Shown here: positions 38,447 through 47,454 of the stretch, in pieces
Position numbering within the stretch: position 1 is the stretch's first letter
Layout of the letters: each line of letters opens with the position of its first letter
NCBI GenBank assembly: GCA_937876315.1
Contig: CALEHQ010000041.1
Span: 62,001-126,000, forward strand
From: an uncultured Actinomycetes bacterium
GTDB taxonomy: Bacteria > Actinomycetota > Acidimicrobiia > Acidimicrobiales > Acidimicrobilacustridaceae
Length of the DNA stretch: 64,000 nt
Direction: 5' to 3'
Translations under genes and position numbers: made by a program
The notes under the pieces: model-generated
What the model was told of the DNA's origin: nothing
The model's input: only the letters and a program-made list of their open reading frames with translations
Databases searched by the model: none

Positions 38447-40054
38447 TCACATCTGGTCGGGCGCGCTGACACCCAACAAGTCGAGACCGATTGCGAGACC
38501 AACCGATGCGGATTCAACAAGATGCAAACGGGCCTGGGTGAGTTCGGCAGAGACGCCATCGCCCATCACATAACAGTCGTGGTAGAAGCCGTGCACTGCA
38601 CCAGCGAGTTCACGCACCCACGTAGCGATCCGATGCGGAGCGCGATCAGTTGCCGCTGTTGCCACCGTGTCGGGAAGTTCCGAGAGCGCACGAAGCACAT
38701 CGAGCTCGCGCTCATGAACAAGAAGCGAAAGGTCGACCTGAGCCAACGGCATGATTGCGACACTCCGCTCGGCAGCGACGCGGAAGATGGACTGAATGCG
38801 GGCATACGCCATTTGTACGTAATACACGGGGTTGTCCATCGCCCGGCTCTTCACGACGTCGTAATCGAATGTCTGCGTCGAATCGATGGACTGAAGCAGA
38901 TACGTAAGTCGGGCCGAATCGGCACCAACTTCGTCGAGCACTTCGGAGAGTTCGACGATGTCGCCAGCACGCTTCGAGAAGCGAACGGGTTCGCCATCTT
39001 TGAGCAGATTGACCAACTGAATGATGGCGCATTCGAGTTCTGAAGGGTCGTGGCCGAGCGACTGCATCGCCGCTTTCATGCGCGGCACATAACCGTGGTG
39101 GTCGGCTCCCCACACATCGATGAGAAGGTCGTAGCAACGAGAGAACTTGTCGCGGTGATACGCGATATCGGGAAGCAAGTAAGTGAACTCGCCGTCGCTC
39201 TTGACGAGCACGCGGTCTTTGTCATCGCCGTAATCAGTGGAGCGAAGCCAGACGGCTCCACCTTCCTCATAGACAACGCCACGTTCACGAAGATCGGCCA
39301 GCGTCACATCGATCGCACCCGATGCAACCATCGACTTCTCGCTGAACCAATTATCGAATTCGACATTCATCCGACTGAGAGTGAGTCGATGATCGGCGAC
39401 CGCTCGGTCTTCACCCCACTCAAACACGTCGGCATCGGCGGGCATTTCCGCAGCCCACTCAATGATGTATTCGCCCTGGTAACCACCTTCGGGTAGCGGC
39501 GTCCCGTCGCGTCGTGCGATCAGCGATGCAACAAACAACTGCATCTGAGTTCCGCGATCGTTCAGGTAATTCTCACGATCAACGTCGAAGCCGCACCGTT
39601 CAAGAATCCGAGCAAGAGAATCACCGTATGCAGCGCCTCGTCCGTGGCCAGCGTGCAACGGACCAGTCGGATTGGCACTGACAAACTCGAGCAGAACCTT
39701 GGTGCCATCACCCGTCGATGACCGGGCGTAGTTCGCAACGCCGGACGTTTCGACGTCGACAAGCACGTCATGCAGCCAAGAGTCGGCCAAACGGAAGTTC
39801 ACGAAACCGGGACCAGCGATTTCTACGGAAGTGACGTGGTCCGGAAGGTCCGCGTTGAGGATCTCGGCCATGCGTCCGGCAAGCTCACGGGGATTCCAGC
39901 CTGCGGCTTTGGCTGTGGCAAGGGCGATATTCGACGACCAATCGCCGTGCTCGCGCCGGGCCGGGCGCTCAAGATGCACCGATTCGGGGATCGGCGAGAT
40001 CTCAAGGGTCGACAAAGCCGATCGCAGGGCGGTGGCGAGAGTGTCGCGAATCAC
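38447..40054 (-). CDS. argS: Arginyl-tRNA synthetase
   Basis: A 535-residue class I synthetase. It contains the HIGH-type motif PTGPLHAGHGRGAAYGD, the KMSKS-equivalent KDGEPVRFSKRAGD, and a C-terminal DALR-type anticodon domain. The GTG at 40054 was selected as the N-terminus that fits the family; the spacing to GGAGAG is longer than ideal. It is divergent from murA. Confidence 0.93.
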   Translation of the reverse strand: MIRDTLATALRSALSTLEISPIPESVHLERPARREHGDWSSNIALATAKAAGWNPRELAGRMAEILNADLPDHVTSVEIAGPGFVNFRLADSWLHDVLVDVETSGVANYARSSTGDGTKVLLEFVSANPTGPLHAGHGRGAAYGDSLARILERCGFDVDRENYLNDRGTQMQLFVASLIARRDGTPLPEGGYQGEYIIEWAAEMPADADVFEWGEDRAVADHRLTLSRMNVEFDNWFSEKSMVASGAIDVTLADLRERGVVYEEGGAVWLRSTDYGDDKDRVLVKSDGEFTYLLPDIAYHRDKFSRCYDLLIDVWGADHHGYVPRMKAAMQSLGHDPSELECAIIQLVNLLKDGEPVRFSKRAGDIVELSEVLDEVGADSARLTYLLQSIDSTQTFDYDVVKSRAMDNPVYYVQMAYARIQSIFRVAAERSVAIMPLAQVDLSLLVHERELDVLRALSELPDTVATAATDRAPHRIATWVRELAGAVHGFYHDCYVMGDGVSAELTQARLHLVESASVGLAIGLDLLGVSAPDQM

Positions 40055-40208
40055 TGAGGAGGTCTCTCCGGGCGGGTGGATAGGCGGAAGGGAACCGTCG
40101 AACCCTACCCCCGCGACCCCTTTGCCCTCGCGCCCACTTTCGATCGCGGCGTCAGCGTGTCTGGCCCCACCTCGGGCCACCAGTGCTGTCGCTTGGACCG
40201 CCGCGCCC

Positions 40209-40214
40209 TACCAT
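40209..40214 (+). promoter_or_regulatory. -10 box TACCAT upstream of murA
   Basis: TACCAT ends 9 nt before the murA ATG, with only a weak AAGGG between, consistent with a very short or absent leader. Confidence 0.45.
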
Positions 40215-40223
40215 CAAGGGCCA

Positions 40224-41555
40224 ATGGCCATCCCCCCGACCTCCGATCTTCCCGACACGATGCTCGTGCGCGGCGGCCAGCCCGTCGACGGCGAGATCCA
40301 CGTTCGCGGATCAAAGAACGCATTGCCCAAGGCAATGGTCGCTGCACTCCTCACCATTGAGCCCTGTCGCCTCACCAACATCGCAGCGATCACTGATATC
40401 GCTGTCGTCGATGAACTCATCAGCATTGCTGGTGGAACAGTCGGCCACGAGAACGACAGCGTCATCATTACCGCCCACGATTTCCGTGCGTTGTCCGACG
40501 AGGACGTCATGCGTCTCCATGCCGCAAGTCGCATCCCGGTCCTCACGACCGCAGTCTCACTTCACCGAACTGGGCATGCCGTTGTCGCTGCTCCCGGCGG
40601 TTGTTCAATCGGACCACGCCCGGTCGATTTCCATCTCAATGTGTTGCGAGCCTTTGGTGCTCGCGACGTGCACCGCGAGGACATCATCGAACTGAATGTC
40701 GACCGCATGCGTGGCGCTCGTATCGAGCTCCCCTTCCCCAGTGTCGGCGCTACCGAACAATTCCTTTTCGCATCGGTACTCGCCGAAGGTGACTCAGAAC
40801 TGTCGAATGCAGCGATCGAGCCTGAGATTCTCGACCTCATCGCCGTACTGCAGAAGATGGGCGCAATCATTTCGGTCGAACCAAACCGAACCATTCGTGT
40901 CACAGGGGTCGCTGAGCTTGGCGGCTTTGAACACCGAGTCATCGGCGACCGACTTGAGGCGGCTTCTTGGGCATCGCTCGCCCTCGCCACTGGCGGAACC
41001 ATCACCGTTCACGGCGTCCAGCAACAGCTTCTCTCAACCTTCTTGAATATGTACCGACGAGCGGGCGGTGACTTCAAGATCGACGCCGAGGGCGACACGC
41101 TCACGTTCGGTCGAGCCCGACGGATGCTGCGCCCACTGGCACTCGAAACCGATGTGCATCCCGGCTTCATGACTGACTGGCAATCGCCATTCGTTACTGC
41201 CCTCACCCAAGCTGACGGTGTCAGCGTTGTGCATGAAACCGTGTACGAAGATCGCCTCGGCTACACCGATGCCCTTCGCAGTCTTGGCGCACAAATCCAG
41301 GTATTCACCGAATGCCTCGGACCAACGCGTTGCCGATTCGGCGCCGCCAACCACCGACATTCCGCAGTCGTTGTCGGCCCCACCAAATTGCACGGGGCCG
41401 AACTTGTTGTGCCCGATCTTCGGGCTGGCTTCTCCTATGTGATTGCTGCCGCAGCCGCCGATGGAGAAAGTCTCATTCACGGTGTCGACCTTCTCGACCG
41501 TGGATACGCCGATTTCCGCAGCAAACTGTCTGCGGTCGGCGTCGAACACCGATAA
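40224..41555 (+). CDS. murA: UDP-N-acetylglucosamine 1-carboxyvinyltransferase
   Basis: A 443-residue enzyme that transfers enolpyruvate to UDP-GlcNAc, the first committed step of peptidoglycan synthesis. It has GSKNALPKAMVAALLT near the N-terminus (the conserved Lys) and the active-site loop APGGCSIGPRPVD with Cys127. The Cys form is the fosfomycin-sensitive type, unlike the Asp found in Mycobacterium. The ATG at 40224 was chosen because residues upstream of it are unrelated to MurA. Confidence 0.95.
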   Translation: MAIPPTSDLPDTMLVRGGQPVDGEIHVRGSKNALPKAMVAALLTIEPCRLTNIAAITDIAVVDELISIAGGTVGHENDSVIITAHDFRALSDEDVMRLHAASRIPVLTTAVSLHRTGHAVVAAPGGCSIGPRPVDFHLNVLRAFGARDVHREDIIELNVDRMRGARIELPFPSVGATEQFLFASVLAEGDSELSNAAIEPEILDLIAVLQKMGAIISVEPNRTIRVTGVAELGGFEHRVIGDRLEAASWASLALATGGTITVHGVQQQLLSTFLNMYRRAGGDFKIDAEGDTLTFGRARRMLRPLALETDVHPGFMTDWQSPFVTALTQADGVSVVHETVYEDRLGYTDALRSLGAQIQVFTECLGPTRCRFGAANHRHSAVVVGPTKLHGAELVVPDLRAGFSYVIAAAAADGESLIHGVDLLDRGYADFRSKLSAVGVEHR

Positions 41556-41618
41556 GTCGCGCGCCGAGGTAGACAGCAACGGCTGACCGGATCCCCCGTC
41601 CGAGTACGACCCGCCCGG

Positions 41619-41624
41619 TAGCGT
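41619..41624 (+). promoter_or_regulatory. -10 box TAGCGT upstream of the YccF gene
   Basis: TAGCGT lies 6 nt before an in-frame ATA at 41631, the same spacing seen before several leaderless starts in this window. Confidence 0.4.
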
Positions 41625-41684
41625 GCCGGGATACGCACGATCGGCAACATCCTCTGGTTCCTCCTCGCCGGCATCTGGCTCGCT

Positions 41685-42026
41685 ATGGGCTACGCGATTG
41701 GTGGTCTGGTGATGTGCATCACCATCATCGGCATCCCCTTCGGCATTCAGTCGTTCAAGTTGGCCGGGCTCGCTCTTTGGCCGTTCGGGAGGACAGCGGC
41801 GATGACGGGGGCAGGCGGACCGCTTGAAATCATCTTCAACCTCATCTGGCTCGTGCTGTTCGGGTGGGGAATCTTTCTCGCCCATCTCATTGCCGGAGCA
41901 CTCCTGTGCATCACCATCATCGGCATTCCGTTCGGCATTCAAGCGTTCAAACTCTCGACTCTTGCGCTATGGCCATTCGGCCGAGTGATTGTTCGCGCAA
42001 ACGGTCCCTCCGCCACGTACGGCTGA
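41685..42026 (+). CDS. YccF domain-containing inner membrane protein
   Basis: From the first ATG the product is 113 residues with two copies of the YccF motif, each containing MCITIIGIPFGIQ(S/A)FKL or a near-identical sequence, followed by LALWPFGR. The same frame continues upstream to 41622, and codons 41631-41684 read IRTIGNILWFLLAGIWLA, the expected YccF N-terminus with Ile (ATA) in place of Met. The protein therefore probably starts at 41631 rather than 41685. It is coupled to the next gene by a TGATG overlap. The function of YccF proteins is not well defined. Confidence 0.8.
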   Translation: MGYAIGGLVMCITIIGIPFGIQSFKLAGLALWPFGRTAAMTGAGGPLEIIFNLIWLVLFGWGIFLAHLIAGALLCITIIGIPFGIQAFKLSTLALWPFGRVIVRANGPSATYG

Positions 42027-42679
42027 TGCCAGCCATGCGGGGATCCAAGCACCATGAACCCCGTTGGCCCGCAGCAATTGCTCTTGTCGCCGCGCTTGGG
42101 CTGTACCTCTTCCTCCCGGCCACGCTGATCGTCGGACCTCGTTGGCTTTTGCCAGCGCTTGAAGGCTTGCTCGTCATTCCACTCCTCATCACCAACCCTG
42201 ACCGCCGCGAGTCCAACACTGCCCCACTTCGGGCCGTTTCAATTCTGTTGATCGCGATTATTTCGATCGCCAACATCAGTGCGCTCGCGTTGCTCGTACA
42301 CGACTTGCTTCGCGACACCGACATCGATGGCAAGCCGTTGATCTATTCGGCGATTGCACTCTGGTTCAACAACGTCATTGTCTTTGCACTTTGGTACTGG
42401 GAACTCGATGGCGGAGGACCCGCCGACCGCCACAGCGTTCCCGTGAAAGACCGAGACTTTGTCTTCCCACAACAGAACACGCCCGAGGTTTTCACTGACC
42501 CTTGGATGCCCAGGTTCTTTGATTACCTCTACACAAGCTTCACGAACTCGACAGCTTTCAGCCCCACCGACACCATGCCGCTTACACGACGGGCGAAAGC
42601 ATTGATGATGCTCCAGTCCGGATCGGCACTGGTCACCATCGTGTTGGTCGCCTCTCGGGCCCTCAACATCTTGAAGTGA
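42026..42679 (+). CDS. Membrane protein with a channel-like C-terminal module
   Basis: A 217-residue protein with about five to six membrane helices. The C-terminal segment YLYTSFTNSTAFSPTDTMPLTRRAKALMM resembles the pore helix and following helix of two-TM ion channels and DUF1345-type proteins, but the selectivity-filter TVGYG is replaced by AFSPT, so K+ selectivity is unlikely. ATG overlaps the YccF stop. The function is not known. Confidence 0.65.
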   Translation: MPAMRGSKHHEPRWPAAIALVAALGLYLFLPATLIVGPRWLLPALEGLLVIPLLITNPDRRESNTAPLRAVSILLIAIISIANISALALLVHDLLRDTDIDGKPLIYSAIALWFNNVIVFALWYWELDGGGPADRHSVPVKDRDFVFPQQNTPEVFTDPWMPRFFDYLYTSFTNSTAFSPTDTMPLTRRAKALMMLQSGSALVTIVLVASRALNILK

Positions 42680-42740
42680 ACCAATGGTTCTCAGCCGATA
42701 GCGACACACGAGGGCTCGGCTAGGGTCATACGGCTATCTC

Positions 42741-42812
42741 GCCCTCGTAGCTCAGGGGATAGAGCATCGCCCTCCGGAGGCGTGTGCGGGCGTTCGAATC
42801 GCCCCGAGGGCA
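42741..42812 (+). tRNA. tRNA-Arg (anticodon CCG)
   Basis: The acceptor stem GCCCTCG pairs with CGAGGGC, with discriminator A at 42812. D arm GCTC/GAGC, anticodon loop CTCCGGA giving anticodon CCG, and T arm GGGCG-TTCGAAT-CGCCC are all intact; the top base pair of the anticodon stem is a T-T mismatch. CCA is not encoded. It reads CGG codons. A TAGGGT hexamer at 42721 is a likely -10 box. Confidence 0.92.
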
Positions 42813-42897
42813 CTCTCACATCAGATATCGGCGAGCTGCTGTCGGCACCAACCAGCTTCGACTGGAATTGTTCCAAGAACTTCAACTGCGTCGGCCG

Positions 42898-44439
42898 TTA
42901 GAGGCGTTTGCCAAGTAGCTCGGGGTTCCTCGCCAGACTGTCGCGGATCTCGGCCTTCACGACTTTTCCTGAACTGGTCACAGGGAGTTCATCGACCGCA
43001 ACGATGTGTCGGGGAACCTTGAAGCCCGCGAGTGTTTGGCGAACGAACGCAACGATTTCCGTCGGGTCGATGTCGGCTCCCGGGTTCGCAACAACAACCG
43101 CGCACACGTTCTCGCCCCATTTCGAGTCGGGTACCCCGACTACAGCTACGCGCGCAACGTTCGGATGCTCAAGAACCGCCGCTTCCACTTCAAGTGACGA
43201 CACGTTCTCACCGCCAGTGATGATGATGTCCTTCTTTCGGTCGACGACGTACAACCAACCGTCGACCATCCGCCCCACATCGCCTGTATGCAACCAGCCG
43301 TCACGAAGTGCGGCATCGGTTGCCGCCCGATCATCGAGATAGCCCGACATCACTTGCGCAGCTCGAATCACGATCTCGCCCACAGACCCTTCGGAAACCT
43401 CACTGCCGTCGTCGTCAACGAGTCGAAGCTCGACACCAGGAGCCGGCTGTCCGGCGGCTTCGAGTAAGTGAACCTCGCCTGCAAGTCCGCGACGGTGGGT
43501 ATCGGCATTCAGGAATACAGCATTTCCGGAAAGTTCGGTCATCCCGTAACCCTGAGCGAAATCGACTCCCAGTAATTCATCGGCACGCCGCAGGAGTGGT
43601 GTCGGCATGGGTGCCGCTCCGTATGCGATCGACCGAAGCGGTTCCAACTGCGCGCGGCGATGCGGTTCAGCGTCAATCAAATCGACAAGTGTTGCCAACA
43701 TGGTGGCAGCAAGCGAAGTGGAGGTTGCCCGCTCGCGTTCAACGGTGTCGCAAAATTTCGCCGCATCGAATCCGCTCATCAACACGACTGGCCGACCATG
43801 AGCATGACGATGAACAACGTTGTATCCGGCGACATGACATAACGGGAATGGGAAGACATACACGTCGTCAACTTCGACTGGGCGCGCGCGTGCACTTGCC
43901 TCGACCGCTGCAAGGATGCTCCGATGCGTCAACAACGCACCCTTCGGCGCCGCTGTTGTGCCACTTGTAAACAACAACCATGCCGGAATTTCTGGATCAA
44001 TAGGATTCAGCGCAGGACCGCCATCGAAGCCCTCGACCAGATCCGACCAAGTTCGCCAATCGAACATTGGGAGTTCGACCCCCGCGTCCCGAAGACGATC
44101 CAGCTCGCCGATTTCGCCAACAACGATTCCAGCGCCAGATCGCTCAATCATTGCGATCACTTCACGTGGATGAAGTCGATGATTGAGAAACACGAGCGTC
44201 CTCCCCGCAGCGGGAACGCCGTAATACAACTCCACCCAAACACGATGATTCGACCCAATGACCGCAACACGAACACCCGGACGAAGAAGCTCGTTTGTCA
44301 ACGCAGCCGTTGCGCATACTCGATGATTCAATTCAGAGAAGGTGAGTGACCCAGCGTCATCGATCAAAGCCGTGACGTTGGGATGACCGGCCGCGACGCC
44401 TTCGATCATGCCGGCAAGAGTTCCGGCAACCCCGTTCAC
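42898..44439 (-). CDS. Acyl-CoA synthetase (AMP-forming)
   Basis: A 513-residue ANL-superfamily ligase activating a carboxylic acid to its CoA ester via an adenylate. The P-loop FTSGTTAAPKGALLTH, the A5-type motif QGYGMTELSG, the A7/A8 motif DGWLHTGDVG with VDRKKDIIITGGENV, and the catalytic Lys region TSSGKVVKAE are present. The GTG start overlaps the stop of the LCP gene. The substrate is unknown; the context suggests fatty or aromatic acid breakdown. Confidence 0.9.
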   Translation of the reverse strand: MNGVAGTLAGMIEGVAAGHPNVTALIDDAGSLTFSELNHRVCATAALTNELLRPGVRVAVIGSNHRVWVELYYGVPAAGRTLVFLNHRLHPREVIAMIERSGAGIVVGEIGELDRLRDAGVELPMFDWRTWSDLVEGFDGGPALNPIDPEIPAWLLFTSGTTAAPKGALLTHRSILAAVEASARARPVEVDDVYVFPFPLCHVAGYNVVHRHAHGRPVVLMSGFDAAKFCDTVERERATSTSLAATMLATLVDLIDAEPHRRAQLEPLRSIAYGAAPMPTPLLRRADELLGVDFAQGYGMTELSGNAVFLNADTHRRGLAGEVHLLEAAGQPAPGVELRLVDDDGSEVSEGSVGEIVIRAAQVMSGYLDDRAATDAALRDGWLHTGDVGRMVDGWLYVVDRKKDIIITGGENVSSLEVEAAVLEHPNVARVAVVGVPDSKWGENVCAVVVANPGADIDPTEIVAFVRQTLAGFKVPRHIVAVDELPVTSSGKVVKAEIRDSLARNPELLGKRL

Positions 44440-46070
44440 TTGCAGACGACGCCTTCAGGGGCCTTACCAACCTCAACGCCGACGTATTCAGTGACCTCAC
44501 CAGGTTTCACAGTCGTCACTGGTCCGGTTGCCGCCGAGGTTGAGGGTGCAACCGTTCCAGCAATCGTTGTTGTTGTTGTCGTCGGGAGTGGTTCAGTAAG
44601 GACTCCGGTGAACGAGGACCCAAGGAGAACGGTGACTGGAGCGCTGCTCTTCAGTGTCTTATCAACCTGCATCTCAGCGTTGCCGCCGAGTTGACGACGG
44701 AGGAGATCCGCCTGCTTCTCGGAGCCAGGCAGATACCTGATCACGGTGGCTGATTGCGACTTGGTGACGTCACCAGTCGACTTGGACATGTATCCAAGTT
44801 GGCCTAACCGATCGGAGACCTCTACCGCCTTGCCCTTCGTACCCGTGGCATTGGCGACGCTCACGACCACTGAGGTTGGCAGAACGGTACCGGCGGGAAG
44901 GCCTCGAAAGATATTGAAGACATCTTCAGCAGCAGCGGTATTGAGACGAAGAATGCTCGCACCACCGTCGGTCATATCCATATAGACCGGCAGCGCGTGC
45001 GTCTGAATCTGAGAGCCCGAGAAACCCTTGAAAGATTTCCCGAGAGAGACGAGATCACCGATGCTCAACTTGGAATCAAAGGTGAGATTGTCGGCAGTTG
45101 ATGAAACCAAGCTGTTGATTGCCTTTAAGTCCATCGACCCGAACTTGTCTTGCGAACGATCAAGCATTGTGCGCATGAACAAGGTCTGACGAGAGATGCG
45201 CCCAAGATCAGCGCTCGGGTCTTCAATCCACTTCTTTGTTTTGGGATCGAGATACTCAAGGTGGCGGGATCGGGCATACGCGAGTGCAGCGTCGCCATCG
45301 AGTACCTGACATCCGGTTCCGTACATATAGAAACCTGAGCTCTTGTCGCGCACCTGCTTGTCGAAGTACATGGGGATACCGCCAACTGCGTCGGTGACCC
45401 CTTTGAAACTCTCGAAGTTGATTTCGACATAGTGGTTGATGTTGATGCCGAAATCCGCCTTGATTGTGTCGATCAACCGTTGCGCACCATCGGCACTGTC
45501 TTTACCTTGAGCAAACGCGGTATTGATCCGCTCTTCTTTCCCCGAAGGTTGAATTGGAACCCACAAATCTCGAGGGAGCGACATCAGATTGATGGTCTTG
45601 TTTTTCGAATCGACCCGGACAACCATGATCGTGTCGGAGCGTTGGCCAGACTCCTGCGCGCCTTGGCTATTCAAAAATGCTGACGAATTGTTGTCAGACT
45701 TTGAAATTCCAGACCGGCTATCGGACCCAACAATCAAGAAGTTCTGCACACCGCCCGAGGATGACTCAAGAGCAAGAGAGTCTCGATTGATCTGATTAAA
45801 GCGGTACCAGCCGTATCCCGCGACAGCAGCAAAACCGACTGCGATGAGTACAACTACCCCGAGGCCAACTTTGAGAACACGCTTACCGGTCTTGGGCGGC
45901 TTGGCATGACGGAAATTCGGCTTTGGCCCCGCGTCTGACGACCCAGCCTTCGGCGGGGTCTTCGATGAGCCAAGTACCCGGCGACCGGGAGAACTGGCGT
46001 TGCGTCGGGGAGCGTGACCCGGATCCCATGGGGGAACGGTCCCTCCCGACGTGGGGGGCACATCGGACAT
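44436..46070 (-). CDS. LytR-CpsA-Psr family cell-wall glycopolymer ligase
   Basis: A 544-residue protein: cytoplasmic Pro-rich N-terminus, one membrane helix (about residues 66-88), an extracytoplasmic LCP domain (RSDTIMVVRVD, SLPRDLWVPI, ERINTAFAQG, ALAYARSRH) and a LytR_C domain near the C-terminus (VVVSVANATGTKG), followed by a Thr/Ser/Pro-rich tail. LCP enzymes attach lipid-linked glycopolymers to peptidoglycan, which fits the wecA-like gene in this window. TACCCT (46080-46085, minus strand) lies 9 nt before the ATG. Confidence 0.92.
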   Translation of the reverse strand: MSDVPPTSGGTVPPWDPGHAPRRNASSPGRRVLGSSKTPPKAGSSDAGPKPNFRHAKPPKTGKRVLKVGLGVVVLIAVGFAAVAGYGWYRFNQINRDSLALESSSGGVQNFLIVGSDSRSGISKSDNNSSAFLNSQGAQESGQRSDTIMVVRVDSKNKTINLMSLPRDLWVPIQPSGKEERINTAFAQGKDSADGAQRLIDTIKADFGININHYVEINFESFKGVTDAVGGIPMYFDKQVRDKSSGFYMYGTGCQVLDGDAALAYARSRHLEYLDPKTKKWIEDPSADLGRISRQTLFMRTMLDRSQDKFGSMDLKAINSLVSSTADNLTFDSKLSIGDLVSLGKSFKGFSGSQIQTHALPVYMDMTDGGASILRLNTAAAEDVFNIFRGLPAGTVLPTSVVVSVANATGTKGKAVEVSDRLGQLGYMSKSTGDVTKSQSATVIRYLPGSEKQADLLRRQLGGNAEMQVDKTLKSSAPVTVLLGSSFTGVLTEPLPTTTTTTIAGTVAPSTSAATGPVTTVKPGEVTEYVGVEVGKAPEGVVCK

Positions 46071-46079
46071 GAAAGGGTC

Positions 46080-46085
46080 AGGGTA
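46080..46085 (-). promoter_or_regulatory. -10 box TACCCT upstream of the LCP gene
   Basis: On the minus strand TACCCT is followed by 9 nt and the ATG; no Shine-Dalgarno sequence is visible. Confidence 0.45.
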
Positions 46086-46123
46086 GTCGGGGCCGTTTCC
46101 GACACTCCGTCACCCCACCCGAA

Positions 46124-47365
46124 TCAGGCTGTGACCTTGGGCTCCTTGGGCAGTCCCAGCACTCGTTCACCGACGATATTGCGCTGAATCTGCGATGTTC
46201 CGCCCCAAATAGTCTCGGAGCGACTGAAGAAGAATGAGGATTGGAGCGCGTTGGCGGGATAGGCCGGATCGACCGCACGACGGCCGTAGCCAGGCACCGA
46301 CTCTTCCGTTCCGGCATTGCCAAGCAGAAGCTGGGCTTCAGGCCCAAGAACATCCATTGCAAGCGCCATCACTTGCTGGTGATATTCGCTCCAGAAGATC
46401 TTGTTCGTTGCACCAAGTGCCGCAACACCGAAGTCTTTGCGATCCTGAACCACCGCAGTGAGCGAGCGAAGGCCGTTGATGCGCATGATCTGCACCTTCG
46501 ACCACGCAAGCGCAATGCGCTGACGAATCATCGGATCTTCAATAGCGCCGTCCTTCTTTGCCACAGCAATGATGTGGTTCAGTTCGGTTTCGAAGCGGCG
46601 ATAGCCCGTTGTCGCCGATGTGCCTCGTTCGAAGCCAAGTGTGGTCATCGCGACAGCCCAACCATTGTTCAGGCCACCAACAACGTTCTCTTTCGCACAA
46701 CGCGCATCAGTAAAGAACACCTCGGCGAATTCAGCAGAACCATCAATTTGCTTGATGGGGCGAACTTCAACACCTGGCTGATCCATCGGGCACAGCAAGT
46801 AGGAAATGCCCTTGTGCTTCGGCGCATCGGGATCGGTACGACAAAGAATGAACACGTAGTCGGCAATGAATCCCTGGGTGGTCCAGATCTTCTGGCCGTT
46901 GATAACCCACTCGTCGCCGTCAAGCACCGCTTTTGTGCCGAGGTTGGCGAGATCGGAACCGGCATCGGGCTCACTGAAACCCTGACACCAAGCGATGGTG
47001 CCCGAAAGAATCTTGGGAAGGAATTCCTTCTTCTGCTCTTCGGTGCCCCATTGGAGAATGGTCGGACCGACAAGCGTGTCGCCGAAGAAGTCGGCGCGCA
47101 TTGGTGCACCGGCATTCGCGAATTCTTCGGCCACCACAACAGCTTTCATGGTGGAAAGACCTTTGCCTCCGTACTCAGCGGGCCAGGAAGCGCAGATCCA
47201 ACCGCCGCCGTAGAGCTTGGGCGTCCACTCCTCGAGGAAAAGCGCGCGCTCGTCAGCACTCATTTCGAATCCGGGCTCGAACCAACCCTTCGGTAGGTTC
47301 TCTTCAAGCCACCCGCGAACTTCGCTGCGGTAGGCCTCGGCGTCTTCCGGATAGTTCAGGTCCAT
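46124..47365 (-). CDS. Acyl-CoA dehydrogenase
   Basis: A 413-residue flavoprotein with the domain order and signatures of the long FadE type: WCQGFSEPDAGSDLA in the beta domain, RQRIALAWSKVQIMRINGLR in the C-terminal helices, and GGTSQIQRNIVGERVLGLP near the end. The catalytic base is not obvious from the motif set alone. It stands alone on the minus strand, divergent from an FrhB-type gene. Confidence 0.9.
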   Translation of the reverse strand: MDLNYPEDAEAYRSEVRGWLEENLPKGWFEPGFEMSADERALFLEEWTPKLYGGGWICASWPAEYGGKGLSTMKAVVVAEEFANAGAPMRADFFGDTLVGPTILQWGTEEQKKEFLPKILSGTIAWCQGFSEPDAGSDLANLGTKAVLDGDEWVINGQKIWTTQGFIADYVFILCRTDPDAPKHKGISYLLCPMDQPGVEVRPIKQIDGSAEFAEVFFTDARCAKENVVGGLNNGWAVAMTTLGFERGTSATTGYRRFETELNHIIAVAKKDGAIEDPMIRQRIALAWSKVQIMRINGLRSLTAVVQDRKDFGVAALGATNKIFWSEYHQQVMALAMDVLGPEAQLLLGNAGTEESVPGYGRRAVDPAYPANALQSSFFFSRSETIWGGTSQIQRNIVGERVLGLPKEPKVTA

Positions 47366-47440
47366 AGGCGACAGTCTTCCGATGCGGGCCTATGCCGTCC
47401 AATCGTTTTGCCGGAGGGCAGCGAACCCTTGCCTGCGGGG

Positions 47441-47446
47441 TAGATT
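47441..47446 (+). promoter_or_regulatory. -10 box TAGATT upstream of the FrhB-type gene
   Basis: TAGATT ends 8 nt before the ATG at 47455; the bases between (CACCTCCT) cannot act as a Shine-Dalgarno sequence, so the mRNA is probably leaderless. Confidence 0.55.
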
Positions 47447-47454
47447 CACCTCCT

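Noticed and set aside
42691-42885. Minus-strand small frame covering the tRNA
   Set aside because: It overlaps a structurally complete tRNA-Arg and has no protein similarity.
46241-47296. 351-codon plus-strand frame opposite the acyl-CoA dehydrogenase
   Set aside because: It is a shadow of the minus-strand enzyme, which has all family signatures; no start signal or conserved motif supports it.
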